Part shown: positions 47,976 through 57,773 of the stretch, in pieces
Numbering within the stretch: position 1 is the first letter of the stretch
Layout: each line of letters opens with the position of its first letter
Origin: Streptomyces lydicus
Lineage (GTDB): Bacteria; Actinomycetota; Actinomycetes; Streptomycetales; Streptomycetaceae
Assembly (NCBI RefSeq): GCF_000717345.1
Contig: NZ_JNZA01000017.1
Coordinates: 1-64,000 of the forward strand
DNA length: 64,000 nucleotides
Direction of reading: 5' to 3'
The notes under the pieces: model-generated
The model's database searches: none
What the model saw: only the letters and a program-made list of their open reading frames with translations
Told to the model about the DNA's origin: nothing
Program-made: the position numbers and the translations under genes

Positions 47976-49982
47976 GTGGACCAGCGAATAGCACAGGTGA
48001 AGATCCATCCGGCCATCGGCATCGCCCGGGTCGGCAACAGTCCCCAACCGCCCTTCATGGGGCCGGAGTCACCGGACCAGCCGCCGCTGCCGGCCGGCTC
48101 CTACAAGGACGGCTCGGGAAAGCTCGTCCGGCAGGCCGCCCGCTTCCGGGTGTACGGCTACAACCAGGCGGGAGAGGTCGTCCGGGAGCTGAAGCTGGGC
48201 GAGGGCGGCGTGACCGAGATCAAGTGGTCGGTGCACCTCGCCAACAAGAAGGCCGCGTGGTACCAGTTCCACATTCCGCTCGACATCCCCGAGGCCGCCG
48301 GGCTGCCGGACGCGCAGCGGGCCCGGCGGAACGCCGGCGTCAGCGACCGGAAGAAGCTCGTCATCGATGCCGGCCGCAAGGCCGTCCGCGCCTCCGTGCA
48401 CGAGACCGCCGCCCTGACCGGGAAGATCATGACTGATGCGGTCACCCTCGGCGCGCTCTCCACCCAGAGCGACGGCCGGCTGGTGGTCGTCGGCGGAAAC
48501 GGCACCTCGGCCTCGTACAGCAACGGCCCGATCACCGGCGTCGCCAACAACGACACCTGGTACGACGACGTCTCCGACGGCCCGGTCACCGCCGAGGTCA
48601 CCATCAACGGCGTCACCAAAGCCGCCACCGGGAGCTGGGTCGTGGTCGCCCCGCCGCACTACGCCCCCGGCGTGAAATCCGTCCGCACCCTCTACGACCT
48701 GCTGTTCGACGTGTTCGTCACCGAGCAGACGCTGCCCGCCCAGGCCACGGTCTCCTACCCGGACCACATCGAACCGCTGCTGCGCCGGTTCTGCGACCTG
48801 CAGTGGGTCAACCACGGCTTCGCCACCCAGTTCGGCTGGCGCGGCCCGCACGACTTCCTGGACCCGGCCCTGCGCAAGCGGCTCGCCGACCCGGGGGAGG
48901 CCAGCCGGGAACTCCGCCGCCAGGTCTACATCCAGATGCGGGACTACGCCCGGGACGGTACGTCCCCGGTGCCCTGGCCGTGGATCTACGGCGACGCCAT
49001 GGCCAGCAGGCCCAACTCCGTACGGCAGCACCTCACCCTCTCGCCCACCCAGGACCGGATGCTGGCCCTGTGGGCCGACGGGCACTTCACCTCCGGCCCG
49101 CCCCGCACCGGCCACCCGGACGTGGACCAGGCGCCCCTCGCCGAACAGCCGGGCCTGCTGGACCGGGCCGCCCTGGACTACTGCGCCGCCGACGCCTTCC
49201 ACCCGGGCTGCGAGGTGACCTGGCCGATGCGGCACAAGACCATGTACTCGGAGCCCTTCCGCGTCCTGCACCGCACGCCGGAGAACCCCGAACGCGACTA
49301 CGGCCCGGTGCTCAGCCTCCAGGACGCCCTGGGCAAGAACGGCCCGCTGCACGCGCAGGGGCCGGGCGACCTGACCCGCTGGATGGCCGCCCCCTGGCAG
49401 TGCGACACCGCGAGCTGCCGTTCCGGCTACGAGGTGCGCGCCGGGCTCGGCCCCCGCTACAGCCCCTACGTGCCGACGTTCTGGCCCGCGCCGATGCCCA
49501 ACCACGTCCTCAAGAAGGCGGACTTCACCACCGTCAACACCGCCCCGACCGGCTCCGACGACAGCGCCAGGGAGCGGGCCTTCGAGCATCGGGCGGTGTG
49601 GCTGCGCGGCCTGGAGGGCACGGACTTCAACAAGCAGCGCCGGCAGATGATCGACGACTGGTACAAGTTCGGCGTCGTCGAGACCCACGAATACACCGTC
49701 GGCGACGGGAAGTTCCCCCGCCACATCCAGGTGGAGTCGGAGCCCGGCTACCCGCCGGCCCCGGACCTGGCGAACCTCGTCAACATCCAGGTGCCCGAGG
49801 CGGGGGTGCCCCAGCTGGCCGCCGCGGCCGACGCCTGGAGCGGCAGCATCCCGGCCGAGTCGGTCGAGGCGGACCTCGTGCAGCAGGCGGTCCAGGAGGT
49901 CAAGGAGGCGACCGGCCGGGACGAGGCGGAGATCGCCGCCGGGTACCTGGAGAAGCTCGACCCCTTCCACGGCGCGCAGTGA
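47976..49982 (+). CDS. LodA/GoxA-family quinoprotein amino-acid oxidase
   Basis: 668 residues of the LodA-like family: KIHPAIGIARVGNS opening, IKWSVHLANKKAAWYQF, HHTxx-like core and GDLTRWMAAPWQCD. LodA enzymes oxidise free lysine or glycine, releasing ammonia and H2O2 with antibacterial effect, using a cysteine tryptophylquinone. The matching residues are Cys412 (HPGCEVTW) and Trp474 (APWQCD), 62 residues apart, close to the spacing in LodA. GTG 47976 has GAGGAAGG upstream. The downstream flavoprotein overlaps by 4 bases, as lodB does. The amino acid used is not predictable. Confidence 0.87.
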   Translation: MDQRIAQVKIHPAIGIARVGNSPQPPFMGPESPDQPPLPAGSYKDGSGKLVRQAARFRVYGYNQAGEVVRELKLGEGGVTEIKWSVHLANKKAAWYQFHIPLDIPEAAGLPDAQRARRNAGVSDRKKLVIDAGRKAVRASVHETAALTGKIMTDAVTLGALSTQSDGRLVVVGGNGTSASYSNGPITGVANNDTWYDDVSDGPVTAEVTINGVTKAATGSWVVVAPPHYAPGVKSVRTLYDLLFDVFVTEQTLPAQATVSYPDHIEPLLRRFCDLQWVNHGFATQFGWRGPHDFLDPALRKRLADPGEASRELRRQVYIQMRDYARDGTSPVPWPWIYGDAMASRPNSVRQHLTLSPTQDRMLALWADGHFTSGPPRTGHPDVDQAPLAEQPGLLDRAALDYCAADAFHPGCEVTWPMRHKTMYSEPFRVLHRTPENPERDYGPVLSLQDALGKNGPLHAQGPGDLTRWMAAPWQCDTASCRSGYEVRAGLGPRYSPYVPTFWPAPMPNHVLKKADFTTVNTAPTGSDDSARERAFEHRAVWLRGLEGTDFNKQRRQMIDDWYKFGVVETHEYTVGDGKFPRHIQVESEPGYPPAPDLANLVNIQVPEAGVPQLAAAADAWSGSIPAESVEADLVQQAVQEVKEATGRDEAEIAAGYLEKLDPFHGAQ

Positions 49983-51106
49983 GCCCCGCGGCCGCCTACG
50001 ACGTCGTGGTCGCGGGCGGCGGCCCGGCCGGCTGTGCCGCCGCACTCACCCTCGTACGGGCCGGGCACACGGTCCTGCTGGCCGACGCGGGCACCGGTCC
50101 GCCCAAGGCCGGCGAGGCGCTGGTGTCCGCGGCGCGGCTGCTCCTGTCCGACCTCGGCGTCGCCGAACAGGTCCTGGCCACCGGCCATCTGCCCTGCTAC
50201 GGCAATCTGTCCGCCTGGGGCTCGCCCGAGCTGTATGCCGTGGACTCGCTCCACGATCCCTACGGCCACGGCTGGCACCTGGACCGTCCGCTCTTCGACC
50301 GGCGGCTGCGCGCCGCGACTCGCGCGGCGGGCGCCGACGTCGCCGAGCACACCGCCGTCCGGCGCCCCGTCCGCCGGCCCGACGGCACCTGGCGGATCGC
50401 CCTGTGCGCCCGCGCCGGCGGCGAACGTGCCGTCCGGTGCCGCTGGGTGGTGGACGCCACCGGCCGGGGCGCCGCCGTCGCGGTCCGGTCCGGCGCCCGG
50501 CGCCGCACGACGGACCGGCTGACCGCCCTCCACCTCACCCTCGACCCGGCCCCGCGGGCGAGCCCCGACGGCCGCTCCCTGGTCGAGTCCGACCGGGACG
50601 GCTGGTGGTACACCGCCCCGCTGCCCTCCGGGCACCGCCTGGTCGCCTACTTCACCGACCCCGATCTGTCCGACCCTGACCTTCCTGGTGCCGCCGTGAC
50701 CGGCGACGAGCGGTTCCGTGACCGGCTGCTGGCCACCCGCCACGTCTCCCACCGCGTCCGCCCGCACGGCCTCACCACCCTGCGGCCACCCCGCCGCGCC
50801 GCCGCCCACAGCGCACATCTGGACCGGGTGCACGGCGACGGCTGGACGGCCGCCGGAGACGCGGCGGCCGCCTTCGACCCGCTCAGCTCGCAGGGCATCC
50901 TCACCGCCCTCTACACGGGGCTGAGCGCCGGCCACGCGGTCGACGCCCACCTGCACGGCGACCGCACGGCCCTGGCCGCCTACGCGGCGCAGGTCGCCAC
51001 GGCCCGTACCGCCTACGCGCGCGAGCACCGCGCCGTACACGCCCGCGAGACCCGCTGGCCCGACCGCCCCTTCTGGTCCCGCCGCCACCTGAACCAACAG
51101 GCGTGA
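49979..51106 (+). CDS. LodB-like FAD-dependent oxidoreductase
   Basis: 375 residues of the tryptophan-halogenase/geranylgeranyl reductase-like flavoprotein group: VVVAGGGPAGCAAALTLVRAG (FAD dinucleotide fold), RWVVDATGRGAAVA and GDAAAAFDPLSSQGILTAL. LodB-type partners are needed to build the cysteine tryptophylquinone in LodA. The GTG start overlaps the lodA stop (GTGA), so translation is coupled. It ends 21 bases from a convergent gene. Confidence 0.87.
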   Translation: MSPAAAYDVVVAGGGPAGCAAALTLVRAGHTVLLADAGTGPPKAGEALVSAARLLLSDLGVAEQVLATGHLPCYGNLSAWGSPELYAVDSLHDPYGHGWHLDRPLFDRRLRAATRAAGADVAEHTAVRRPVRRPDGTWRIALCARAGGERAVRCRWVVDATGRGAAVAVRSGARRRTTDRLTALHLTLDPAPRASPDGRSLVESDRDGWWYTAPLPSGHRLVAYFTDPDLSDPDLPGAAVTGDERFRDRLLATRHVSHRVRPHGLTTLRPPRRAAAHSAHLDRVHGDGWTAAGDAAAAFDPLSSQGILTALYTGLSAGHAVDAHLHGDRTALAAYAAQVATARTAYAREHRAVHARETRWPDRPFWSRRHLNQQA

Positions 51107-51127
51107 AAACAAGACGCGTTCGCGGTG

Positions 51128-54010
51128 CTAGCGCGCCCCGGTCGCGGGGGACCCGGCGCCGGCGAGGCGGAGCTCGTCGAGGCGGACCTGTACCGACCGG
51201 AGGGTGACGTCCGCCTCGTGGAACTGCTGCATCGACGCCATGAAACGGTGGTTGTCGCCCTGGTCGAAGGCGAGGGCGCAGCCCCGGCTGCCGCTCTGCG
51301 TCCGGTCGAGGAACGTCCGCCACAGGGGCGCGGCCTGCGGGTCCGGGACGGGGAAGTAGCGGGTGGCGTCCCGCATGATCCGGCCGAACTTCGCGCACAC
51401 CGGCTTGAAGACCGACGATTCGAGGCGGCCGTGCGCGTCCGCAGCCTGCAGCAGCGCCTTGCTGAGCGCGGCGTCGGTCGCGGCGTAGCGAAGGATCAGG
51501 TCCCGCCCGCCGAACTTGAGCCAGGCGGTCGCCTGCATCGCCGCGATCGGCGCGGGCGCGGCCACCTGTGCCGGAAGGGCTACGTGGTACTTGTCGGGGG
51601 TCTGCGAGGTGCTCCTGCTCGCGTACCGCGCGGCCACGGTCGTGGTTGCCACCGCCGCCGCGCACAACACGCTCACGGTGACGCGACGGGCGAGGCGTCC
51701 GCGCCTGCTCCCGTGCGGTGGCGCGGGGACGGGTGATGCCGCGCGGGCGCGCCGTAGCCGCTGGATCGCGGACACCGCGGCGACGGCCACGACGGCGCCG
51801 ATCGCGGTGGACACGAGAACCGGCCCCAGCACCATCCGGACCAGCGGCCAGGCCCCGGTGGGGAGCCAGTAGCAGCGCGAGGCGAGAGTGCGCAGCGGCG
51901 GAATGCATCCGTCGGCGGACAGCAGCACGAAGTGCCCGGCCAGCCCGGCCAGGGCCGTGGCCTCGGCGGTGACCAGCGCGATGAGCAGCGGATAGCGGCG
52001 CGCCCACGCGCTCGCGACCCCGGCGGCCGCCGTCGCGACCGTCACCACGGCCACCATCGCCCACGCCTGGGAGAGGAAGGTGTACAGCCCCCCGCGCTGC
52101 CCGAGCGGTGGCTGCCAGGTGTGCAAGTACGCCTTGGTGGCCGCGACCGCGACCCAGCAGACCACCCCGCCCAGCGCCGCGGAGAGCAGCACGCGTCGCA
52201 ACGGCGGCGGCGCCGTCGAGGACGGCGCCGGCTCGACGAGGTCGTCGGAGGCGCCGCGGGCCGGGCGGCGGCGCAGCGCGGTCACCGAACCGGTCATCCA
52301 GGCCAGCAGCGGTACCAGCCACAAGGCCGCGACCGCGGCCAGGACGAGGGGCCGTTGGAGGCCGGCCAGCCCCGGAAAGACCACCGCGCTGACGTACAGC
52401 ATCGTGCGGTGGTCGGTGGCCGGCCCGGGGAAGATGTTCTCCAGTGTCCGGCGCTCCGCCTCCGTGCTGATCCATCCGCTCGCCAGATCGACGCCGCCGC
52501 TCTGCCACCAGGAGAACCAGGCCGTGAGCAGGAGGCACGCGGCCGCCATGACGAGCAGCGTGGCCGGGAGTTTGGTGCGGCCCGACCACACCGTGAACCA
52601 GAGGTGCGCGCACTGCGTCGTCCACCCGGCGAACACCAGGCCCGCGCACACGACCAGTAGCAGGACCTGGGGCCGGGCGGGCAGCCACTCCGCGACGGCG
52701 AACTCGTTCATGTCCAGCACGCCGGCCGCCATCCCGGCGCCCAGCCACAGCCCCGCCCGTACGCCGGACGGCACCCGCCGCCCGGTGAGGACGGCGTGGG
52801 CCACCGCCCGCCACAGCGCGATCCCGGCCACCCCGGTGGCCGCCACCGCCGCGAGCAGTGCCGTCGCGGGGTGCGTCCAGGGGCTGATCAGGGCGCCCGC
52901 GGCCAGATAGTGCGTGGCTTGGGCGCTGATCATCGCGGCGGCCGCCCCGGTCAGGAACATCGGCAGCGCCTGCACACCGAACAGCGCCGCCGGATCGGTC
53001 AGGGCGTCCCGGCGAAGGTCCCACCGCGGGTGGGTGCGCCACAGTTCGACGAAGGAGGCGAGCAACCGCCTGCCCTTGCCCCCGGCCGGTGCCGCCGCGG
53101 GGACGGCCCAGCCGCGCGGGTCGGCGCCCCAGCGCACCGCGGCCAGGTCGGCGTAGACCTCGCGGCTGCGCAGGACATCCGACCGCGCGAGGTAGACCAG
53201 CACGATCATGAAGATCGGGAGGACGAACGCCCTTGCCGCATAGGGCTGTTCGGCCGTCCAGAGCGGATCTTGGAGTGAGGTGGGGATGACGGCCGCACAC
53301 CACACCAGGTAGGGGAGGAGCACCAGGAGGACGAACGCCCGCCACACGGCGACGGTGACATAGGTCAGGGTGACATCGCCGTTGCGGATGTGGGCGAACT
53401 CGTGCAGCAGCACCGCCCGGAAGCCCTCCGGATCGCGGGATCTGCGGGCCAGCAGACCGGCGTGCAGGCAGACCGTGGGACGGCGGGTGCGGCCGAACAC
53501 CACCGCGCTCGCCGACGCCGCGGCCGGGTCGATGACCACGCGGGGCACCTGGGCCAGGCCGGCCGTCGCCGCCAGCTCCGCCACGGCGCGCCGGATCCCG
53601 CCGTCGTGATCGACCGTTTCCAGCGCGACGACCCGGCCGCGCCGCGCCTTCCACGCCGGCAGGACCCAGAACAGCACGCCCGCCGCGACCAGGACGAGGC
53701 CCGGCCACACGAGGTCCGCCCACCACGGCGGCCTCGACGCATAGCGGTCCAGACACGCCTGAAGGGCGTCGTTGTGGGCGATCGCCCCGGCGTAGCTGAC
53801 CGCGCCGTCGCCCTGGGTGGGATCCACGCCGGCGGCGAACTGGCAGCCGAATCCGGCGAAGCCGTCCGGGTTGTCCTTGGCGCCGGCGACGGCGGACATC
53901 ATCGAGCCGCTGCTCACCAGCAGCAGAATCACCAACAGGGCGAAGCGCATCGTCGTGCCCGCGCTGATCGCCCGCTCGTCTATACGCGACCCGGTCCCGG
54001 CCGTGACCAT
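51128..54010 (-). CDS. Large M48-type membrane metalloprotease
   Basis: 960 residues. Two spans flank an N-terminal extracytoplasmic loop; an M48 peptidase core follows with LLHEFAHIRNGD (HExxH zinc motif near 226) and EVYADLAAVRWG as the likely third ligand. At least ten more spans (about 330-790) and a C-terminal extracytoplasmic domain of about 170 residues follow. M48 members usually have 280-450 residues, so the second half is an unusual addition. ATG 54010 with GGTAGGG upstream. It may clear or process membrane or secreted proteins; the substrate is unknown. Confidence 0.75.
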   Translation of the reverse strand: MVTAGTGSRIDERAISAGTTMRFALLVILLLVSSGSMMSAVAGAKDNPDGFAGFGCQFAAGVDPTQGDGAVSYAGAIAHNDALQACLDRYASRPPWWADLVWPGLVLVAAGVLFWVLPAWKARRGRVVALETVDHDGGIRRAVAELAATAGLAQVPRVVIDPAAASASAVVFGRTRRPTVCLHAGLLARRSRDPEGFRAVLLHEFAHIRNGDVTLTYVTVAVWRAFVLLVLLPYLVWCAAVIPTSLQDPLWTAEQPYAARAFVLPIFMIVLVYLARSDVLRSREVYADLAAVRWGADPRGWAVPAAAPAGGKGRRLLASFVELWRTHPRWDLRRDALTDPAALFGVQALPMFLTGAAAAMISAQATHYLAAGALISPWTHPATALLAAVAATGVAGIALWRAVAHAVLTGRRVPSGVRAGLWLGAGMAAGVLDMNEFAVAEWLPARPQVLLLVVCAGLVFAGWTTQCAHLWFTVWSGRTKLPATLLVMAAACLLLTAWFSWWQSGGVDLASGWISTEAERRTLENIFPGPATDHRTMLYVSAVVFPGLAGLQRPLVLAAVAALWLVPLLAWMTGSVTALRRRPARGASDDLVEPAPSSTAPPPLRRVLLSAALGGVVCWVAVAATKAYLHTWQPPLGQRGGLYTFLSQAWAMVAVVTVATAAAGVASAWARRYPLLIALVTAEATALAGLAGHFVLLSADGCIPPLRTLASRCYWLPTGAWPLVRMVLGPVLVSTAIGAVVAVAAVSAIQRLRRARAASPVPAPPHGSRRGRLARRVTVSVLCAAAVATTTVAARYASRSTSQTPDKYHVALPAQVAAPAPIAAMQATAWLKFGGRDLILRYAATDAALSKALLQAADAHGRLESSVFKPVCAKFGRIMRDATRYFPVPDPQAAPLWRTFLDRTQSGSRGCALAFDQGDNHRFMASMQQFHEADVTLRSVQVRLDELRLAGAGSPATGAR

Positions 54011-54249
54011 CGCGCCCTACCCCCGCACCGGGAGGCGCGCGGTCTCCGCTCCCTCGGCGGCCCCGCCGGCCCCTGCTGACCCAGTGCTCATGCTCAACCC
54101 CCGCACACAAAACCAGAGTTGGTCCACACGAACCGTACTGTGGTCCGACGAGGCGTGGAGCGCCTTCGGCCGGGAGCGCTGTGACAGCCGGCGGTCGTTC
54201 AATCCTGCGCGGTCGCGCGATCGCCGCATATTTTCGAACACGCGATCCT

Positions 54250-54255
54250 TATGCT
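54250..54255 (+). promoter_or_regulatory. -10 element (TATGCT) of leaderless oxidoreductase gene
   Basis: TATGCT lies 6 bases before ATG 54262. No ribosome-binding site is present before the ATG. Confidence 0.5.
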
Positions 54256-54261
54256 GACACC

Positions 54262-55248
54262 ATGATCGATGTACCTCTTTCCGCGCTGGAAGTCGCGATG
54301 GTCCAGACCGGCACCCGAGCCGTGGAGACCCTGCGCGACACCGCCGCCTTCGCTCAGGAACTGGAACGGCTGGGATACCACCGGATCTGGTACGCCGAGC
54401 ACCACCACTCGCCCGCGATCGGCGCGTTCCCGCCCGTGGTGCTGACCGCGCACGCCGCCGCCTCGACCTCGGCCATCCGGCTCGGTTCGGGCGGAGTGCT
54501 GGCCCCCAACCACGCACCCCTCACGCTGGCCGAACAGTTCGGGACGCTGGCCGCGCTGCACCCGGACCGCGTCGACCTGGGTATCGGCCGCGGTCCGGGC
54601 ACCTTCGACGAGGCCACCGCGCGGGCCCTGCGCCGCGGAGCCGGGCCGACGACGGACGAGGAGTACCAGGCGGACGTCGCCGCGATCCTGTCCTTCCTGG
54701 TCGACGAGGTCGCCCTCGGCCCGCTGCCGGAACCTTGGTTGCTGGCCTCCAGCACCGCGGGTGCCGCCCTCGCCGCGCGGCTCGGTCTGCCGATCGCCCT
54801 GGCCCACCACATCCGGCCGGACAACACCCGGGCAGCGCTGGAGGGTTACCGGGCGGCGTTCACCCCGTCCCGTTGGTGCGAACGGCCTCGGGTGCTGCTC
54901 TGCGTGGAGGCGGTGTGCGCCGAGACGGAAGAAGAAGCCGCGTGGCGCGTCGGCCCGATGGACGTCGTCAAGGCCGGGCTCCTCAAGGGGCTGAGCGAGA
55001 TCGCCTTCCCCACGCCCGCGGAAGCGGCCGCCCACCCCTTCACCGCGGAGGAACGACAGGCGCTGGCCGGCTTCCGCGCACAGCAAGCCGTCGGGACGCC
55101 GGAGACCGTCGTCCGGCGGCTCGCCCAGCTCGTCGCGGAGACCGGAGCGGACGAACTCATGCTGACCACACCCGTCCACGCCCTCCGCGACCGCGTTCGC
55201 TCGTACGAACTCCTCATGAAGTACGCCGGGGCCACGACGGCACCGTAG
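54262..55248 (+). CDS. LLM-class flavin-dependent oxidoreductase
   Basis: 328 residues, luciferase-like TIM barrel, group 1: AAFAQELERLGYHRIWYAEHHHSPAI, IRLGSGGVLAPNHAPLTLAEQFGTLAALHPDRVDLGIGRGPG and TGADELMLTTPVHALRDRVRSYELL. Uses FMNH2 or F420; which is not evident. The start appears leaderless. Confidence 0.87.
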   Translation: MIDVPLSALEVAMVQTGTRAVETLRDTAAFAQELERLGYHRIWYAEHHHSPAIGAFPPVVLTAHAAASTSAIRLGSGGVLAPNHAPLTLAEQFGTLAALHPDRVDLGIGRGPGTFDEATARALRRGAGPTTDEEYQADVAAILSFLVDEVALGPLPEPWLLASSTAGAALAARLGLPIALAHHIRPDNTRAALEGYRAAFTPSRWCERPRVLLCVEAVCAETEEEAAWRVGPMDVVKAGLLKGLSEIAFPTPAEAAAHPFTAEERQALAGFRAQQAVGTPETVVRRLAQLVAETGADELMLTTPVHALRDRVRSYELLMKYAGATTAP

Positions 55249-55407
55249 GCGGCGGGCGGGGCGTGCCGCGGGCGCCGGTGGCGGTGGTCCGGCAGGAATG
55301 CGACATCACCGCAGCGCGCGGGGGTGGTGTCGCAGAGCTGCCAGCCGGGCGGGGGTGACGCCTGCTGAGCTGGTGGTGGAACGACTGCCTCTCCCCGGAC
55401 GGAGCCC

Positions 55408-56640
55408 ATGTCCCTCACCACCCCTGCCGCCCCGGCCGAGCCCGCGGCGCCCCCGCTTCCCTCCCCGTTGACCGGCCGACTGGCCGTGGTCGCGGTCATG
55501 TTGGGGATCTTCGTGATCGTCACCACGGAGATCCTGCCCATCGGGCTGCTGACCGAGATCGGTGACAGCTTCACCCTCTCGGACGGGGCGGCCGGGCTGA
55601 TGATGACCATGCCGGGCTTCCTCGCGGCCCTCGCGGCTCCGCTGGTCACCATGGCCACGGCGCGCATCGACCGCCGCCTGATGCTGTGCGTCTTCATGCT
55701 CCTGCTGGCCGTGGCGAACTTCCTCGCCGCGGCAGCACCGGGCTACTGGCTGGTGCTGCTCTCCCGGGCCCTGGTGGGCCTGACCATCGGGGGGTTCTGG
55801 TCGATCGGCGCGGGGCTGGCCGAGCGGCTGGTGCCGCCGGCCTCGGTCGGCCGGGCAACTGCCGTGATCTTCTCCGCCGTTCCCCTGGGGTCCGTCCTCG
55901 GGGTGCCGGCCGGCACCCTCCTCGGGGAGGTCGCCGGGTGGCGCACGGCATGCGTCGTCATGGGCGCGCTGACGGCCGGAGTGCTGGTCATGCTGCTCCT
56001 GGTCCTGCCGCCGCTGCCGCCCGTCCGGGCCACCCGGCCGAGGGTGCTCGGGGGGATGCTCCGCAGCATCCACACACGCTTCGCGCTCCTGCTGACGTTC
56101 CTGATCGTGCTGGCCCACTTCGGCACCTACACCTATGTGACGCCGTTCCTGCAACAGGTCACCCGTGCCGGCGACGGTCAAGTCACCGTGTTCCTGCTGG
56201 TCTACGGCGTGGCCGGCATCCTCGGCAACTTCGTCGGCGGAGCGCGGGTGGCGGCGTATCCGCGGACCGTCTTCGGACTCGCGGCCGGTCTCATCGCCGT
56301 GGCGACCCTGCTGCTGCCGGTGCTCGGCCGTTCGGCTTCCGGCGCGGTGGTCCTGCTGATCGTGTGGGGTGTCGCCTACGGCGCCGTGCCGGTCGCCTCG
56401 CAGACGTGGTTCGCCAAGGCGGCGCCCACCACCCCCGAAGCGGCATCGGTGCTGTTCACGGCCTCCTTCCAGGCCACGTTCTGCCTCGGCGCACTCGTGG
56501 GAGGGTTGACCCTGGACCGCACCTCGCCGGCCACGGTCATGCTGCTCGGCGGCTGCACCGCCGCCCTCACGGTCCTGGCTGCGGGCGCCCACTTCGCCCG
56601 GCGCCTCACCTGGCCCGCGGAAGCGCGGACGACGCGGTAG
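55408..56640 (+). CDS. MFS transporter, DHA1-type
   Basis: 410 residues with twelve predicted spans. ATEILPIGLLTEIGDSFTLSDG-like opening, GFLAALAAPLVT, RALVGLTIGGFWSIGAGLAERLVPP and APTTPEAASVLFTASFQATF are the marks of the AraJ/sugar-efflux/drug exporter group. Substrate unknown. 160 bases behind the oxidoreductase gene on the same strand. Confidence 0.87.
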   Translation: MSLTTPAAPAEPAAPPLPSPLTGRLAVVAVMLGIFVIVTTEILPIGLLTEIGDSFTLSDGAAGLMMTMPGFLAALAAPLVTMATARIDRRLMLCVFMLLLAVANFLAAAAPGYWLVLLSRALVGLTIGGFWSIGAGLAERLVPPASVGRATAVIFSAVPLGSVLGVPAGTLLGEVAGWRTACVVMGALTAGVLVMLLLVLPPLPPVRATRPRVLGGMLRSIHTRFALLLTFLIVLAHFGTYTYVTPFLQQVTRAGDGQVTVFLLVYGVAGILGNFVGGARVAAYPRTVFGLAAGLIAVATLLLPVLGRSASGAVVLLIVWGVAYGAVPVASQTWFAKAAPTTPEAASVLFTASFQATFCLGALVGGLTLDRTSPATVMLLGGCTAALTVLAAGAHFARRLTWPAEARTTR

Positions 56641-56648
56641 GGCGCACG

Positions 56649-56670
56649 CTCAGGATGCGTTCAGGTTGCG
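56649..56670 (+). promoter_or_regulatory. PhoB-like direct-repeat box upstream of first DUF347 gene
   Basis: TCAGGATGCG/TTCAGGTTGCG, two half-sites with an 11-base period, 20 bases before ATG 56690. The same 19-base core recurs at 57613 before the paralogous gene. The 11-base period is what OmpR/PhoB-type response regulators bind, and one is encoded at 60110. Confidence 0.7.
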
Positions 56671-56689
56671 GATGACACGGTCGGGCACC

Positions 56690-57526
56690 ATGACAGCTGA
56701 CATCCCCGGGGCCGTCGAGGCGCCCGGCACCTCCCGCCCCGCCCCCACCGGCCGGCGCCTCCGCTGGAACAAGGTCCCCGAAGTCACGGCGTACTTCTGG
56801 GTGATCAAGGTCCTGTGCACCACGGTCGGCGAGACCGCGGCCGACCTGCTGAACGAGAAGCTGGGCCTGGGCCTGACGGGCGTGTCGCTGCTGATGAGCG
56901 TGGTGCTCGTCGCGGTCCTGGTAGCCCAGTTCCGCACCCGCGCCTACCGCCCCGGCATCTACTGGCTCGCCGTGGCGCTGATCAGCGTCGTGGGCACGCT
57001 GATCAGCGACAACCTCACCGACAACCTGGGCGTACCGCTGGAGACCAGCACCGTCGCGTTCGCGGTGGCCCTCGTCGTGGTGTTCGTGGCCTGGTACCGC
57101 AGCGAGCGCACGCTCTCCATCCACCACGTCGACACCACCCGCCGCGAGTCCTTCTACTGGCTCGCCGTGCTGTTCACCTTCGCCCTGGGCACTGCCGCCG
57201 GTGACCTGGTCGCCGAGCGCATGGACCTCGGGTACTGGCTCTCCGCCGGCCTGTTCGCGCTGGCGATCGCCGCGGTCGCGGTGGCGCACTTCGCCCTGGG
57301 GCTGGACGCGGTGTGGAGTTTCTGGATCGCCTACATCCTGACCAGGCCGCTGGGCGCCTCGATCGGCGACTACCTGTCCCAGCCGACCGCCGACGGCGGG
57401 CTCGGCCTGGGCACGGTGATCACCAGTGTGCTGTTCCTGGCGGTCATTCTCGGCTTGGTGGTGTTCCTGACGGTCACCCGGCGGGACGTGTCCGACCCGG
57501 AACGCCTCACTCCGCAGGCGAGCTGA
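56690..57526 (+). CDS. COG4705/DUF347 membrane protein (first paralogue)
   Basis: 278 residues, four DUF347-type repeats and about eight spans. Each repeat pairs an aromatic-rich helix start with a GD/GE end: KVPEVTAYFWVIKVLCTTVGETAADLL, IYWLAVALISVVGTLISDNL, FYWLAVLFTFALGTAAGDL, WSFWIAYILTRPLGASIGDYL. Conserved acidic residues in the membrane suggest ion or small-cation handling, but the function is unknown. The direct-repeat box lies just upstream. Paralogue of the gene at 57774. Confidence 0.85.
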   Translation: MTADIPGAVEAPGTSRPAPTGRRLRWNKVPEVTAYFWVIKVLCTTVGETAADLLNEKLGLGLTGVSLLMSVVLVAVLVAQFRTRAYRPGIYWLAVALISVVGTLISDNLTDNLGVPLETSTVAFAVALVVVFVAWYRSERTLSIHHVDTTRRESFYWLAVLFTFALGTAAGDLVAERMDLGYWLSAGLFALAIAAVAVAHFALGLDAVWSFWIAYILTRPLGASIGDYLSQPTADGGLGLGTVITSVLFLAVILGLVVFLTVTRRDVSDPERLTPQAS

Positions 57527-57612
57527 GCGGACCCACCCTCGGCGGCGGCCGGCCCCGAGCCCGGGGCCGGCTTCACCCGTCCGGGGCTGCTCTGCGGGTG
57601 CGGTGAGCGGTG

Positions 57613-57634
57613 TTCAGGATGCGTTCAGGTTGGG
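57613..57634 (+). promoter_or_regulatory. PhoB-like direct-repeat box upstream of second DUF347 gene
   Basis: TTCAGGATGCG/TTCAGGTTGGG, identical over 19 bases to the box at 56649. It lies 140 bases before the TTG at 57774. Confidence 0.7.
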
Positions 57635-57773
57635 GCTGGGAGCGTTTGACGGGGTGCGGGTTTCGCCGCGCGCGGTGCGCCTCGTGCCCCCACATGCTGC
57701 CGCTGTGCGCACTTCGCCAGGCCCCCACGGCACGACGTGAGGAGGCGGAGGCGCCCCCCAGAAGGGACCGACC

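Noticed and set aside
54336..55400. LLM oxidoreductase, MFS exporter and LodAB genes as one biosynthetic cluster
   Set aside because: No core biosynthetic enzyme, gaps of over 100 bases and an intervening opposite-strand gene; co-function is not supported.
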